This document shows, piece after piece, positions 46,239 through 55,879 of a stretch of 64,000 nucleotides of DNA; the first letter of the stretch is position 1; each line of letters opens with the position of its first letter. The stretch is from Luteimonas saliphila (GTDB taxonomy: Bacteria > Pseudomonadota > Gammaproteobacteria > Xanthomonadales > Xanthomonadaceae). The notes under the pieces were generated by a model. The model did not search any database and was not told where the DNA came from. It saw nothing but the letters and a program-made list of their open reading frames with translations. A program made the translations under genes and the position numbers. The stretch spans positions 1-64,000 of the forward strand of contig NZ_JAETWA010000041.1 in assembly GCF_016774335.1 (NCBI RefSeq), written 5' to 3'.

Positions 46239-48122
46239 TCAGCGACGCACGGCCGCGAGCAGGGTCTGGAACATGGAGTCGGCGGTGCTGATGACCTGCG
46301 CCGCGGCCTGGTAGGCCTGCTGGAAGCGCATCAGGTCGGCGGCTTCCTCGTCGAGGTTCACACCGCTGACCGATTCGCGTTCGGCGGTGACCTGGGCGTG
46401 GATCGCGCTCTGCGCCTCCAGCCCGAGGCTGGCGTGGCGCGCATCGGTGCCGACGCGGGCGGTGAGCTGCGAGAGCCCGGCGGTCAGCGACCGGCTGCCG
46501 CCGTCGAGGATCCCGCGCTGGTCGAGCGCACCCAGCACCAGCGCGTTACCGTTGTCGGTCGAGCGTGGCGGCGTGCGCGCCAGGGTGAAGGCGTCCCCGG
46601 CGGCCGGTGCGCCTTCCAGCGACAGCGACCAGCCGCCACCGGGCGCGGAAATCGCGCTGCCGGGGGTGAACGGATACGGCCCGATGCCGTCGATCGTGTA
46701 CTGGTTGGCGTCGATGAACTCGATCGTGGCGCCGGCGAAACCGGCGAACGCCGCGGCATCGGTGACCCGCGCCGAAGCCGCGCGCGCATTGCCCAGGTTG
46801 CCGGTATCGGCGGCCGCCTGCAGCGGCGAGGCCGCGGCGACCTGGGCCGGATCGGTGAGGGCGACGCGCAGGCTCGCCGCGGCGTCGGCCACCGGGCGCA
46901 GGGCGAAGCGGTCGCCCGCCGCCGGCGTGCCGGAAATCTCGAACGACACGCCGGCGACCCGGAACGGATCGGCCGCGGTGCCGCTGCCGGACAGCGCCAC
47001 CGCCTCGCCGGTATCGGCGCGGGTGGCCGACCAGGCGCCGTCGTAGCGCAGCACCAGGTCCTGGCCCTTGAGCGCCGACGCGTCGTCGATGCGCGCGGCC
47101 ACGCTGGCGCTGCCGGTGTTGCCGGTATGCGCGTCCACGCGCGGCGGCGACAGCGAGAAGAAGTCGGCGCCCGGCGCGCCGGTGTAGTCCACGCCGGCGC
47201 GCTGCGCGGCATTGAACGAGGTGGCGAACACGGTGGCCAGCCGGCCGAGTTCGGCGCGCGCCGGATCCAGCACCCGGTCGCGGAATTCGAGTATGCCGCC
47301 GAGTTCGCCGGACACGCTCGACGAAGGCAGGCGCACCTTGCCGCTGGGGCCGTCGAGCGCGATCTGCTGGCGATCGGGCCGCAGCGGGTCGGCCACGGTC
47401 GTGAGCTGCATCGCCTGCGCGCCGAGCACCAGCGGCTGGCCGCCGGCGGTGAACACGTTGAGCGTGCCATCGGTCTGGGCGATCGCTTCCGCGCCGACCA
47501 GGCCCGCGAGCCGCTCCACGCGCAGCGCACGTGCATCGAGCAGGTCGGGCGAGACGTTGCGGCCGCCGTCCAGGATCGCGCGGTTGAGTCCGGCGATCTC
47601 GCTGGCGAGCTGGTTGGCATCGGAGATCGTGCCCTGCAGCCGTTGCCCCGATTCCTGCTCGAGGGCCGAGAGCTGGCCGTCGAGCGAACGCCAGCGGCCG
47701 GCCAGCTGTTCGCCGGCCGCGAGCAGCTGGCTGCGCGCCACGCTGGAACCGGGCTCGGCGGCCACCGCGTCGGCGGCGGTGAAGAAGGCCGACCATTGCG
47801 ACGACAGGCCGGTCGCCGGGCCGGAGACCAGCGCGTCGACGCGCGCGGACAACGAGGACAGCTGCCCCAGCCGGCCGAGCTCGCCGCTGCTGTCGACCTG
47901 GCGCGCGAACACCAGGCCGTCCGCGAGCCGCTGCAGGCTGGTCACGTCGACGCCCTGGCCGATCCAGCTGCTGCCCTCGGGATGGCCGGCGCGCGCGGAC
48001 AGTTCGACCCGCTGGCGGCTGTAGCCGGGGGTCGAGGCATTGGCGACGTTGTGGCTGACGGTGCCCAGCGCGCGCTGGAACGCGAGCAGCGCGGAGGTGC
48101 CGGAGCTGAGCATCCCGGTCAT
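46239..48122 (-). CDS. flgK: Hook-filament junction protein FlgK
   Basis: A 627-residue HAP1. The N-terminal rod-type motif is LGTVSHNVANASTPGYSRQR and the C-terminal hook-type helix is RFQQAYQAAAQVISTADSMF. The middle has repeated beta-rich units (FEISGTPAAGDRFALRPV, LSLEGAPAAGDAFTLART). It lies three bases after flgJ and is first of flgKL, transcribed with flgJ. Confidence 0.96.
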   Translation of the reverse strand: MTGMLSSGTSALLAFQRALGTVSHNVANASTPGYSRQRVELSARAGHPEGSSWIGQGVDVTSLQRLADGLVFARQVDSSGELGRLGQLSSLSARVDALVSGPATGLSSQWSAFFTAADAVAAEPGSSVARSQLLAAGEQLAGRWRSLDGQLSALEQESGQRLQGTISDANQLASEIAGLNRAILDGGRNVSPDLLDARALRVERLAGLVGAEAIAQTDGTLNVFTAGGQPLVLGAQAMQLTTVADPLRPDRQQIALDGPSGKVRLPSSSVSGELGGILEFRDRVLDPARAELGRLATVFATSFNAAQRAGVDYTGAPGADFFSLSPPRVDAHTGNTGSASVAARIDDASALKGQDLVLRYDGAWSATRADTGEAVALSGSGTAADPFRVAGVSFEISGTPAAGDRFALRPVADAAASLRVALTDPAQVAAASPLQAAADTGNLGNARAASARVTDAAAFAGFAGATIEFIDANQYTIDGIGPYPFTPGSAISAPGGGWSLSLEGAPAAGDAFTLARTPPRSTDNGNALVLGALDQRGILDGGSRSLTAGLSQLTARVGTDARHASLGLEAQSAIHAQVTAERESVSGVNLDEEAADLMRFQQAYQAAAQVISTADSMFQTLLAAVRR

Positions 48123-48125
48123 GGC

Positions 48126-49223
48126 TTATCCCCTGGTGCCCACGGCCGCGGCCGTAGCGACGGTGGCGGTGGCTTCGGACCGGCCCCGGGCCGGCACGGT
48201 GGCGCCCGCGCTCGCGTACTGCACGGTCGCGGGATCGCGCGTCGGCATCGCGGCCAGGACGCGGTTCAAGGTGGCGCCGGTGGCGATCGCGGTGATCTTG
48301 GCCGCGTACGACGGATCGGTGGCGTAGCCGGCCTTCTGCAGCGCGCTGGCGAAGCGGTGCACGTCGCTGCCGGTGCCGCGCGCGGCGGCGTAGCGGTCGC
48401 GGCCGATCAGCCGGGTGTAGTCGGCGAAGCTCTCGGCGACCGAGCCGTAGGCGCGGAACTCGGCGCTTTCGTCCACGCGCTTGCCGCCGACGAATTCGTG
48501 GGTGCGTGCGCTCATCCGGTCGCCCTTCCAGCCGCCGGTCGCCTTGATCCCGAACAGGTTCAGCGACGAGCTGCCCTCGCGGCCGGCGAAGCGGCGGCCC
48601 CAGCCGGTTTCGAGCGCCGCCTGCGCCACCAGGGCCTTGGCCGGCACGCCGAGTTCGGCGGCGGCCTTCTGCGCCTGCGGCCAGATTGACTGCACGAAGG
48701 CCTCGGGCGAACTGGCGTCGAGCGGCGCATCGGCCACCGCGGCCGCGGAAGACAGGTCGAACCCGGGGTCGGACGGCGCCGGGCGTGGCGGTGCGTACGC
48801 CTGCACGTCCAGGCCCGGCATCGAGACGCCGCTGCGCGTCGGCGCCAGCGGCAGCATGCCGGACGTGCCGGTGGGCGACAACGGCAGCATCCCGGGCGGC
48901 TGGCCATGCGTCCGCAGTGGCGTCGCGGCCGGCGCGGGAAGCGAGGCGTCCGCGCCGCCGGCGCTGCGCTCGAGCTGGCGCATGATCATCGGCGCCAGGC
49001 CCAGGCCGCGGCCCTTGGACAGTTCGCGCGCCAGTTGCTGGTCGTACATGTCGCGGTAGCGGGTATCCCCGCCCAGGCCGCCGTCGGGCGAGGCGCTGCG
49101 CATGGTCTTGATCAGCATCTGCGCGAACTGCGTTTCCAGCTCGCGCGCGGCCTTCTCGATGCCCGCGCGCGGCGTGGCCTGCGAGGGCGAGAGTTCGATC
49201 GCGGTGGCGGCGGGCAGGCGCAC
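48126..49223 (-). CDS. flgJ: Rod-cap peptidoglycan hydrolase FlgJ
   Basis: A 365-residue two-domain protein. The N-terminal rod-binding domain (about residues 20-80) has ARELETQFAQMLIKTMRSAS and YRDMYDQQLARELSKGRGLG. A Pro-rich linker follows, then the C-terminal glucosaminidase domain (about 185-320) with KALVAQAALETGWGRR, containing the catalytic Glu, and LFGIKATGGWKGD. It digests peptidoglycan so the rod can pass. The only reasonable start is GTG at 49223, which has no clear Shine-Dalgarno and abuts a GGGAAT repeat. A sigma-54-type promoter lies in the gap to flgI. Confidence 0.92.
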   Translation of the reverse strand: MRLPAATAIELSPSQATPRAGIEKAARELETQFAQMLIKTMRSASPDGGLGGDTRYRDMYDQQLARELSKGRGLGLAPMIMRQLERSAGGADASLPAPAATPLRTHGQPPGMLPLSPTGTSGMLPLAPTRSGVSMPGLDVQAYAPPRPAPSDPGFDLSSAAAVADAPLDASSPEAFVQSIWPQAQKAAAELGVPAKALVAQAALETGWGRRFAGREGSSSLNLFGIKATGGWKGDRMSARTHEFVGGKRVDESAEFRAYGSVAESFADYTRLIGRDRYAAARGTGSDVHRFASALQKAGYATDPSYAAKITAIATGATLNRVLAAMPTRDPATVQYASAGATVPARGRSEATATVATAAAVGTRG

Positions 49224-49231
49224 TAGAAGGC

Positions 49232-49429
49232 CGGGAATGGGGAATGGGGAATCGGGAATCGGAGCAGCGGCCGCCCGGAGGCTTCCGGGGTCCGGCTCAA
49301 GGCGGTCGAGATGGCGGCGGACCAGTGCATGTGGGCACGGATGCAAGCGCCGTGCCCCGGCCGCGCGTCGGGAACGCGAACGGGAATCGGCGCCTTGCCG
49401 ATTCCCGATTCCCGATTCCCGATTCCCGG
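49232..49429. repeat. GGGAAT-type inverted repeat between flgI and flgJ
   Basis: The left arm is four GGGAAT-type units (49233-49260); the right arm (49398-49429) is four complementary GATTCCC units ending at the flgI stop. The loop of about 135 bases contains the predicted flgJ sigma-54 promoter. The same unit family occurs between fliE and fliF. Confidence 0.88.
49342..49357 (-). promoter_or_regulatory. Sigma-54 promoter of flgJKL
   Basis: Minus-strand GGGCACGGCGCTTGCA fits GGCACG-N4-TTGCA exactly from the invariant GG to GC. It is about 120 bases upstream of the flgJ GTG, inside the loop of the inverted repeat. It would give flgJKL a promoter separate from flgB-flgI. Confidence 0.78.
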
Positions 49430-49431
49430 CT

Positions 49432-50619
49432 TCATATGACTTCCAGCTCGGCGCGCAGCGCGCCGGCGCGCTTGAGCGCCTCGAGGATCGCGACGATGTC
49501 GCCCGGCGCCGCGCCGACGGCGTTGACCGCGCGCACGATCGCCTGCAGCGAGGATCCGCCTTCGAACAGGAACATGCGGCCGCCATCCTGGCTGACCTCG
49601 AGCGTGGACTGCGGCGCGACCACGGTGCCGCCGCGACCGAAGGCGCCCGGCTGGCTCACCTGGACGCTCTCGGTCACCGAGACCGTCAGCGAGCCGTGCG
49701 ACACCGCCGCCGGCATCACCGTGACCTCGCCGCCCATCACCACGGTGCCGGTGCGGGCGTTGACGATCACCTTGGCCGCGGCGGCGCCGGGACTGATGTC
49801 CAGCGATTCCAGGCGCGAGAGGAAGGCGATGCGGTCGCCCGCCGGCGGCGTGACCTCGATGGTGACGCCGTCGAGCGCGCGCGCGCGGCCCGGGCCGAAG
49901 GCGCCGTCGATGGCCGAGACGATGCGCGCGGCGGTGGTGAAGTCGGAATCGTGCAGGTTCAGCGTGACCACGCCGGTCGGCGCGGCGCCGGCCACCGCGC
50001 GTTCGACGATGGCGCCATTGGGGATGCTGCCGCCGTTGGGCGCGTTGGTGGAGATGCGCGAGCCGTCGCGCCCCGAGGCGCCGAAGCCGCTGACCACCAG
50101 GGTGCCCTGGGCGATCGCGTAGACCTGTCCGTCGGCGCCCTTGAGCGGCGCCATCAGCAGGCTGCCGCCGCGCAGCGAACCGGCGTTGCCGATCGAGGAC
50201 ACGGTGATGTCGATGGTCTGCCCGGGCTTGGCGAACGGCGGCAGTTCGGCCTGGATCGCGACCGCAGCCACGTTCTTGAGCTGCGGGTTCACGCCCGGCG
50301 GCAGGGTGACGCCGAGCTGGTCGAGCATGGTCTTCAGGCTCTGCACGGTGAACGGCGTCTGGCTGGTACGGTCGCCGCTGCCGTCCAGGCCCACCACCAG
50401 GCCGTAGCCGACCAGCGGGTTGCCGCGCACGCCGGCCACCTGGGCCAGGTCCTTGATCCGCTCCGCCTGCACCGGCATCGCGAACGCCAGCAACGCAACC
50501 GCCGCGACCGTAGCCCGGATAAGGCCGCAGGCCGCATCCGGGGCCTTCACCCACCGACGCGGCGCAGCGCCCGCACCCGCCTGCCCGAACCACCCTGTCA
50601 TCGAATCCAACCGGAACAT
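49432..50619 (-). CDS. flgI: Flagellar P-ring protein FlgI, with a REP element in its signal-peptide region
   Basis: A 395-residue periplasmic P-ring subunit. The mature part starts [20 protein letters not shown] and contains [20 protein letters not shown] and [20 protein letters not shown]. The ATG at 50619 has GAGGG seven bases upstream, overlapping the flgH stop. The signal peptide is unusually long (about 52 residues). Residues 26-37 ([12 protein letters not shown]) are encoded by a REP-like palindrome also found in the intergenic arrays. The hydrophobic core [14 protein letters not shown] and a normal cleavage site (VQA) follow it. Confidence 0.95.
   Translation of the reverse strand: MFRLDSMTGWFGQAGAGAAPRRWVKAPDAACGLIRATVAAVALLAFAMPVQAERIKDLAQVAGVRGNPLVGYGLVVGLDGSGDRTSQTPFTVQSLKTMLDQLGVTLPPGVNPQLKNVAAVAIQAELPPFAKPGQTIDITVSSIGNAGSLRGGSLLMAPLKGADGQVYAIAQGTLVVSGFGASGRDGSRISTNAPNGGSIPNGAIVERAVAGAAPTGVVTLNLHDSDFTTAARIVSAIDGAFGPGRARALDGVTIEVTPPAGDRIAFLSRLESLDISPGAAAAKVIVNARTGTVVMGGEVTVMPAAVSHGSLTVSVTESVQVSQPGAFGRGGTVVAPQSTLEVSQDGGRMFLFEGGSSLQAIVRAVNAVGAAPGDIVAILEALKRAGALRAELEVI
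50510..50543. repeat. REP half-element inside the flgI coding sequence
   Basis: The 34 bases starting GTAGCCCGGATAAGGCCGCA are identical to the half-element of the array at 20800-21249. They lie in frame within the flgI signal-peptide region without breaking the gene. Confidence 0.93.
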
Positions 50620-50629
50620 GGCACGGCCC

Positions 50630-51364
50630 TCAGTACGGGAATGCAGCGGAATTGAAGAACCGGCCGAGCCAGCCCATCGCGTTCGAACGCGCCAGGGTGC
50701 CGCGGCCGCCATAGAGGATTTGGGCCTCGCCCACCCGGTCGGAGGTCACGCGGTTGTCCGGGCCGATATCGGCCACCCGCACCAGCCCTTGAATCTGCAC
50801 CAGTTCGTCGCCCTGGTTCAGGCGCATGTGCTTCTCGCCGGCCACGCGCAGGTTGCCGTTGCCGAGGTCCTCGACGACGCTCACGGTGATGTTGCCGGCG
50901 AGCTGGTTGCTCTGGGCGCTGTCGCCGGCGCCGGCGAAGTCGCGCGAGCCCTCGATCCCGGTCTGCAGCAGCGGCCGGCCGTTGTAGGTGATGTCCTGGC
51001 CGAAGAGGGTGGGTGCGGCGATGTCCACGCCGCTGTCCTTGGTCACCGAGGTGCGGGCATTGGTCTTGGCGCGGGTGTTCTCGACCAGCACGATGGTCAG
51101 CAGGTCGCCGACGCCGCGCGCCTTGCTGTCCTGGAACAGGCGCAGTCCGCGGTTGCCGGAGCCGGCCGCCGCCGTCGCATAGATCGAGCCGCCACCGTCG
51201 CCGGCGACCGCGGCCACCGGCATCGCGGCATAACCCGGGGCCGGGGCCGCCACGGCATAGCCGCGGGCCGGGCCGGGCGAGGAGGCGAACGGCCGCGCGT
51301 CGCCCAGGGTGGCGGCGCAACCGGAGAGGGCGAGCACGAGGCCGCCGGCAAGGAGCGCTTTCAT
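50630..51364 (-). CDS. flgH: Flagellar L-ring lipoprotein FlgH
   Basis: A 244-residue outer-membrane lipoprotein. The signal peptide [16 protein letters not shown] ends in a lipobox with Cys16. The ring domain contains [40 protein letters not shown] and [16 protein letters not shown]. It forms the L ring that lets the rod cross the outer membrane. A Pro/Ala-rich spacer separates the lipid anchor from the domain. Confidence 0.96.
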   Translation of the reverse strand: MKALLAGGLVLALSGCAATLGDARPFASSPGPARGYAVAAPAPGYAAMPVAAVAGDGGGSIYATAAAGSGNRGLRLFQDSKARGVGDLLTIVLVENTRAKTNARTSVTKDSGVDIAAPTLFGQDITYNGRPLLQTGIEGSRDFAGAGDSAQSNQLAGNITVSVVEDLGNGNLRVAGEKHMRLNQGDELVQIQGLVRVADIGPDNRVTSDRVGEAQILYGGRGTLARSNAMGWLGRFFNSAAFPY

Positions 51365-51372
51365 CGGCGTGC

Positions 51373-52158
51373 TCACAGTTTGTTGTTGAGGTAGGCGAGC
51401 ATCGAATCGATGGTCGAGATCGCCTTGGCGTTGGTTTCGTAGGCGCGCTGGGTCTCGATCATCGACACCAGCTCCTGCACCACGTTGACGTTCGAGCCTT
51501 CGAGCGAACCCTGCACCAGCAGGCCCATGCCGTTCTCGCCGGGCGCGCCGCTCTGCGCGGGGCCGCTGGCGCCGGTCTCGATGTAGAGGTTCTCGCCCTT
51601 GGCCTTGAGGCCGGCGGGATTGACGAAGTCGGCGACGGTCAGCGCGCCGACCTGCACCGATTCGGCCTGGCCGGCGAGCTGTACGCTGACCGTGCCGTCG
51701 GCGCCGATGGTCACCGCCTGCGCGCCCTCGGGCAGCTGCAGGCCGGGCTGGATCGGGAAGCCGGAATTGTTCACCAGCTCGCCTTGGGCGTTGATCTGGA
51801 AGCTGCCGTCGCGGGTGTAGGCGGTGCTGCCGTCGGGCAGCAGCACCTCGAAGAAGCCGCGACCGTTGATCGCCACGTCCAGTGCGCCGCCGGTCTGGCC
51901 CAGGCTGCCCTGGGCGAACTCCTTCGAGGTCGCGGCCACGCGCACGCCGGTGCCGACCGACAGGCCGGTGGGCAGGGTGGTCTGTTCCGAGGTGGCGCCG
52001 CCGGGCTGGCGGGTGGTCTGGTACAGCAGGTCCTCGAAGCTGGCGCGGTCGCGCTTGAAGCCGGTGGTATTGGTGTTGGCGAGGTTGTTGGAGATGACCG
52101 CCATGCGCGTCTGCTGCGCGTCGAGGCCGGTCTTGGCGATCCATAGAGCCTGGGTCAT
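51373..52158 (-). CDS. flgG: Distal rod protein FlgG
   Basis: A 261-residue axial protein. The N-terminal motif is [20 protein letters not shown] and the C-terminal motif is [20 protein letters not shown]. Length and sequence match FlgG. The ATG at 52158 starts [15 protein letters not shown], the family start; the upstream reading is excluded. Confidence 0.97.
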   Translation of the reverse strand: MTQALWIAKTGLDAQQTRMAVISNNLANTNTTGFKRDRASFEDLLYQTTRQPGGATSEQTTLPTGLSVGTGVRVAATSKEFAQGSLGQTGGALDVAINGRGFFEVLLPDGSTAYTRDGSFQINAQGELVNNSGFPIQPGLQLPEGAQAVTIGADGTVSVQLAGQAESVQVGALTVADFVNPAGLKAKGENLYIETGASGPAQSGAPGENGMGLLVQGSLEGSNVNVVQELVSMIETQRAYETNAKAISTIDSMLAYLNNKL

Positions 52159-52189
52159 GGCGGTTTTCCGTCGTGGTCGGTGGTTGCGC

Positions 52190-52936
52190 TCAGCGCGAGG
52201 ACAACAGGCTGTTGGCCGAGCGGGCGGTCTCGTCACCGCTGTGCAAGACCCGTACCTGCATCTCGAACTGGCGCGCCAGCTCGATCATCGAGACCAGCAT
52301 CCCGGCGGCGTCGACGTTGCTGCCCTCGCGCACGCCGGCGGTGAGCACGGTGCCGACGGCGGGTGGTGGCGGCTCGGCGCCGGGGGCCGGCCGCATCAGG
52401 CCGTCGTCGCCGCGGACCAGGTCGCGCGTCGCGGCCGCGACCACCTGCAGGCGGCCGGCCTCGGCCATGGTCGCCATCGGCTGGCCCTGCGGCACCACCG
52501 ACACGGTGCCGTCGCCGCCGATCTCGATCGCATCGGAGGGCGGCAGCGCCAGCGGCGCGCCGCCGGCGTCGAGCACCTGCAGCCCGCTGGCGGTCGTCAG
52601 CAGGCCGTTCTGGTTGAGCCTGAGGTCGCCGGCGCGGGTATAGGCGACGCCGCCGTTGCGGTCCTGCACCGCCAGCCAGTGACCGGACTGGAGCGCGACG
52701 TCGAGCGGATTGCCGGTGGTCGTGAGCGCGCCGGCGGCGTCGCTGACGCCGAGCGTGCGCTGCACCGTGGCTACCCGCGAGGCGAGGCCGGGGCCCTCGA
52801 CCGGCGAGGCGACGGTGCCGCTCAGCGTGGCCTGGAAGCCGGTGGTGTCGACGTTGGCGAGGTTGTGCGCGACCGCGGCCTGGCCGCGCAGGGTGGCGCT
52901 GGCGCCGGTCATCGCGATGTAGAGGGACTTGTCCAT
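52190..52936 (-). CDS. flgF: Proximal rod protein FlgF
   Basis: A 248-residue rod protein. It begins [20 protein letters not shown], with [20 protein letters not shown], and ends with [20 protein letters not shown]. It lies between flgE and flgG. A GTGATT-type inverted repeat sits upstream, between it and flgE. Confidence 0.96.
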   Translation of the reverse strand: MDKSLYIAMTGASATLRGQAAVAHNLANVDTTGFQATLSGTVASPVEGPGLASRVATVQRTLGVSDAAGALTTTGNPLDVALQSGHWLAVQDRNGGVAYTRAGDLRLNQNGLLTTASGLQVLDAGGAPLALPPSDAIEIGGDGTVSVVPQGQPMATMAEAGRLQVVAAATRDLVRGDDGLMRPAPGAEPPPPAVGTVLTAGVREGSNVDAAGMLVSMIELARQFEMQVRVLHSGDETARSANSLLSSR

Positions 52937-52960
52937 GAGGGCCGTGATTGGTGGTGATTG

Positions 52961-53033
52961 GTGATTCGTGATTGGGTGGATCCGGTCGCGTTGGTGCGCT
53001 TGTCCGAATCACCAATCCCCAATCACGAATCAC
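52961..53033. repeat. GTGATT-type inverted repeat between flgE and flgF
   Basis: The arm GTGATTCGTGATTGGG at 52961-52976 has its exact reverse complement at 53018-53033. Extra GTGATTGG units precede the left arm. The loop is about 41 bases. It has the same architecture as the GGGAAT repeats but a different unit. Confidence 0.9.
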
Positions 53034-53039
53034 ACCGCG

Positions 53040-54260
53040 TCAGCGGATGTTGATGACGGTCTGCGTCAGCTGGTCCTGGGCCTGGATCATCTGGGCGTTG
53101 GCCTGGAAGTTGCGCTGGGCGGTGATCATGTTCACCAGCTGCTCGGTCAGGTTGACGTTCGAGGCCTCCAGCGCGCCGCCCTGGATCTGGCCGAAGGAGG
53201 CGGTGCCGGCCGCGCCGCGCAGCGCCTGGCCGGAGCCGAAGGTCTCGGTCCAGGCGTTGTCGCCGATCGGCTGCAGGTCCTGCGGATTGGCGAAATTGGT
53301 CAGCGCCACCTGGCCCAGCGGCGTGGACACGCCGTTGCTGTAGCGCGCGCTGACCACGCCGCCGTCCGAGATCTCGATGCTGCTCAGGCGGCCGGTGGCA
53401 TGGCCGTCCTGCACCAGGGCCGACACGCCGAAGCGGTCGCCGTACTGGGTGGAGCCGTCGAACGCCAGGGTGATGTCCATCGGCGCGGCGCCGCCGGGCG
53501 GGGTGAACGCCGGCAGCGGGATCTCGCCGTTGGCGGGGACGACCAGTGCGCCGGTCTCCGAGTATTGCAGGGTCTGCGGTCCGCCCACGGTGACGCCGTC
53601 GATCTGGGTGTGCACCTGCCACTCGTTGGGATTGGCGGTGCGCACGAAGTACATCGACTGCGAATGCGCCGCGCCCAGCGAGTCGTACACCCGCACCGAG
53701 GTGGTGTGGTTGTAGGTCTCCGGATCGTTGGCGTCGAACGGCGTCGCCGCCGGCGCGGTCGCATTGCCGGGCAGGTTGAGGCCGACGTCGATCCCGCCGG
53801 TGGCGCGTGGCGGGGCGTCGCCCATGGCAAGGCGCAGGTCGGACATGCGGCCGGTGTCGAAGCCTTGGCCGCTGGCGTTGGGCAGGAACACCTGCAGCCG
53901 CTGGCCCGTCGGGTTGACCACGTAGCCCTCGCGGTCGGCGCCGAAATTGCCGGCGCGCGAGTACGAGAGCCCGGCGCCGCCGGACAGGGTGAAGAAGCCT
54001 TCGCCGGTCAGCGCCATGTCCAGCGACTTGCCGGTGTAGTCGACGTTGCCCTGGCCGAACTGCTGCGCGACGCGCTGCAACCGGGTGCCGGCGCCGATGG
54101 CGTTGTTCGACAGGCCGTAGCCGGAGACCGCGAACACGTCGCCGAACTCGCCGCGCGACTGCTTGAAGCCGGTGCTGTTGGCGTTGGCGATGTTGTTGGA
54201 GGTGATGTTGAGGTCGGCCGAGGCCGCGTTCATGCCGCTCAGCGAGATGAGGAAACTCAT
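53040..54260 (-). CDS. flgE: Flagellar hook protein FlgE
   Basis: A 406-residue hook subunit. The N-terminus has LNITSNNIANANSTGFKQSR. The C-terminal motif is LEASNVNLTEQLVNMITAQR and the protein ends DQLTQTVINIR. The middle contains the hook-specific region YNHTTSVRVYDSLGAAHSQS. It follows flgD by 50 bases. Confidence 0.97.
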   Translation of the reverse strand: MSFLISLSGMNAASADLNITSNNIANANSTGFKQSRGEFGDVFAVSGYGLSNNAIGAGTRLQRVAQQFGQGNVDYTGKSLDMALTGEGFFTLSGGAGLSYSRAGNFGADREGYVVNPTGQRLQVFLPNASGQGFDTGRMSDLRLAMGDAPPRATGGIDVGLNLPGNATAPAATPFDANDPETYNHTTSVRVYDSLGAAHSQSMYFVRTANPNEWQVHTQIDGVTVGGPQTLQYSETGALVVPANGEIPLPAFTPPGGAAPMDITLAFDGSTQYGDRFGVSALVQDGHATGRLSSIEISDGGVVSARYSNGVSTPLGQVALTNFANPQDLQPIGDNAWTETFGSGQALRGAAGTASFGQIQGGALEASNVNLTEQLVNMITAQRNFQANAQMIQAQDQLTQTVINIR

Positions 54261-54310
54261 GGTGTGCTCCTGGGAAAGTCCGGCGCGCGCGCGGACGGGC
54301 GGGCCGGCGG

Positions 54311-54982
54311 TCAGCCGATGCGATGGATCGCGGAGAGCGGCACGCCGCCCAGGCCCGCGAGGTTGAGGGACAGTCCGGTGGGTTCGATCGAGACGCTGTC
54401 CACGCGCGCGCTGGCGCGCACGGCGAGCAGGTCGGCGTCGATGGCCGACGGATCGCTGCCGCCGGTGACGGCGCGGAAGCTGTAGGTGCCGGCCGCGATC
54501 GCGTTGCCGGCCTCGTCGCGCCCGTCCCATTCGAAGGGCGTGGCGCCGGCGGACGTGGCCTCCACGGTCATGCGGCGCACGCGGTTGCCGTTGGCGTCGA
54601 CCACGTCCAGGGTCACCGGCCCGGCCGAGCGCGCAGAGATCTCGCCGCGCAGCCCGGCGCCGGCGGCCAGGTCGACCGACTGGATGCCCACCAGCGCCTC
54701 GCGGCCCACCAGCGCGGCCGCGCGCAGGGTCTGGTCCGATTCCATCACGCTGGCCATCGCCGCCATCGCGCCCTGCATCCCCTCGATGCCCTGCACGGTG
54801 GAAAACTGCGCCAGCTGGCCGAGGAACTGGTTGTTGTCGAGCGGCTTGAGCGGGTCCTGGTTCTTGAGCTGCTCGGTCATCAGGTGCAGGAAATCGGCCT
54901 GGCCCAGCGCCGTGCTGCGCGGCGCCTGCTGCTGGCCGAGGCCGAGCGAGGCGTAGTCGGTGCCGTTGGCGATCGTGGTCAT
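54311..54982 (-). CDS. flgD: Hook-cap protein FlgD
   Basis: A 223-residue hook assembly scaffold. The conserved N-terminal motif is ADFLHLMTEQLKNQDPLKPL, then NNQFLGQLAQFSTVQGIEGM. The C-terminal Ig-like region has FEWDGRDEAGNAIAAGTYSF. It is followed by flgE, the protein it helps polymerise. Confidence 0.96.
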   Translation of the reverse strand: MTTIANGTDYASLGLGQQQAPRSTALGQADFLHLMTEQLKNQDPLKPLDNNQFLGQLAQFSTVQGIEGMQGAMAAMASVMESDQTLRAAALVGREALVGIQSVDLAAGAGLRGEISARSAGPVTLDVVDANGNRVRRMTVEATSAGATPFEWDGRDEAGNAIAAGTYSFRAVTGGSDPSAIDADLLAVRASARVDSVSIEPTGLSLNLAGLGGVPLSAIHRIG

Positions 54983-55008
54983 CGTGGATCCTCGGGGCGG
55001 GCGCGCAC

Positions 55009-55416
55009 TCAGCGGCCCATGTTCAGGGTGGCCATGGCGAGTTCCTTGGCGCTGTTGAAGACCTCGACGTTGGCCTGGTAGCTGCGCGAGGCGGAAATGA
55101 GATCCACCATCTGCGCCACCGGGTCGATGTCGGGCGCGTACACGTAGCCCTCGGCGTCGGCCAGCGGATGGCCGGGTTCGTAGCGCTTGAGCGGCGCCGC
55201 GGTGCTGTCCTGCACGGTATCGACGCGCACGCCGGCCAGGGCCGGGTTGCCGTCGATCGGGGTGGCCGAGAACACCGGCTGCTTGGCGCGGAACACCTCG
55301 TCCGGGTTGCCGCTGACCGAATTGGCGTTGGCCAGGTTCGAGGCGATCGTGCTCAGGCGCACCGACTGCGCGTTCATCGCCGAGCCGGCGACGTCGAAGA
55401 TCGGGAGGTTTCTCAT
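55009..55416 (-). CDS. flgC: Proximal rod protein FlgC
   Basis: A 135-residue rod protein. The N-terminus has IFDVAGSAMNAQSVRLSTIA and SNLANANSVSG. The C-terminus has MVDLISASRSYQANVEVFNS. Length and position after flgB are standard. Confidence 0.97.
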   Translation of the reverse strand: MRNLPIFDVAGSAMNAQSVRLSTIASNLANANSVSGNPDEVFRAKQPVFSATPIDGNPALAGVRVDTVQDSTAAPLKRYEPGHPLADAEGYVYAPDIDPVAQMVDLISASRSYQANVEVFNSAKELAMATLNMGR

Positions 55417-55438
55417 GGGCGGGCTCCGTTCACGGCGC

Positions 55439-55801
55439 TCACTGGCCGGTGATCGCGGTCAGCATCGAACGCACCTTGGACTCGACGAACGACATCGAGG
55501 CCCGGTATTCGAGCGTGGCCTGGGCGTAGACCGCGTTCTCGCGGTCGCCGTCGACGGTGTTGCCGTCCAGGCTGGGCTGGGTGGAGATGCGGGCGTAGCG
55601 CGCCGCTTCGGCGGCGGTGGCGATGGCGTCGCCGCCCGCGGCGGTGGCGGGGTGCAGCGCGGACGCCAGCGCACTGTTGAAGTCGAGATCCTGGGCCTTG
55701 TAGCCCGGGGTGTCGGCGTTGGCGATGTTGGCGCTGAGCAATTGCAGGCGCTGCTCGCGCAGGGCGAGCGCGGTGCCGTGGATGCCTAGGAAATCGGACA
55801 T
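55439..55801 (-). CDS. flgB: Proximal rod protein FlgB
   Basis: A 120-residue rod protein, first of the flgBCDEFGHI series. The rod motif LQLLSANIANADTPGYKAQD is at residues 20-39 and a helical C-terminus has EYRASMSFVESKVRSMLTAI. GGAGG precedes the ATG, and a perfect sigma-54 promoter lies 36 bases upstream. Confidence 0.97.
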   Translation of the reverse strand: MSDFLGIHGTALALREQRLQLLSANIANADTPGYKAQDLDFNSALASALHPATAAGGDAIATAAEAARYARISTQPSLDGNTVDGDRENAVYAQATLEYRASMSFVESKVRSMLTAITGQ

Positions 55802-55836
55802 GGAGCCCTCCGGGGGCGGATACGCCCTGGAAGGCA

Positions 55837-55852
55837 GGCAAGCGGCGTGCCA
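55837..55852 (-). promoter_or_regulatory. Sigma-54 promoter of the flgB operon
   Basis: Minus-strand TGGCACGCCGCTTGCC is a perfect TGGCACG-N4-TTGC match, in the short gap between cheV and flgB. Confidence 0.92.
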
Positions 55853-55879
55853 GCCGCGCCGCGGCGCCGGTCCCGCCGC

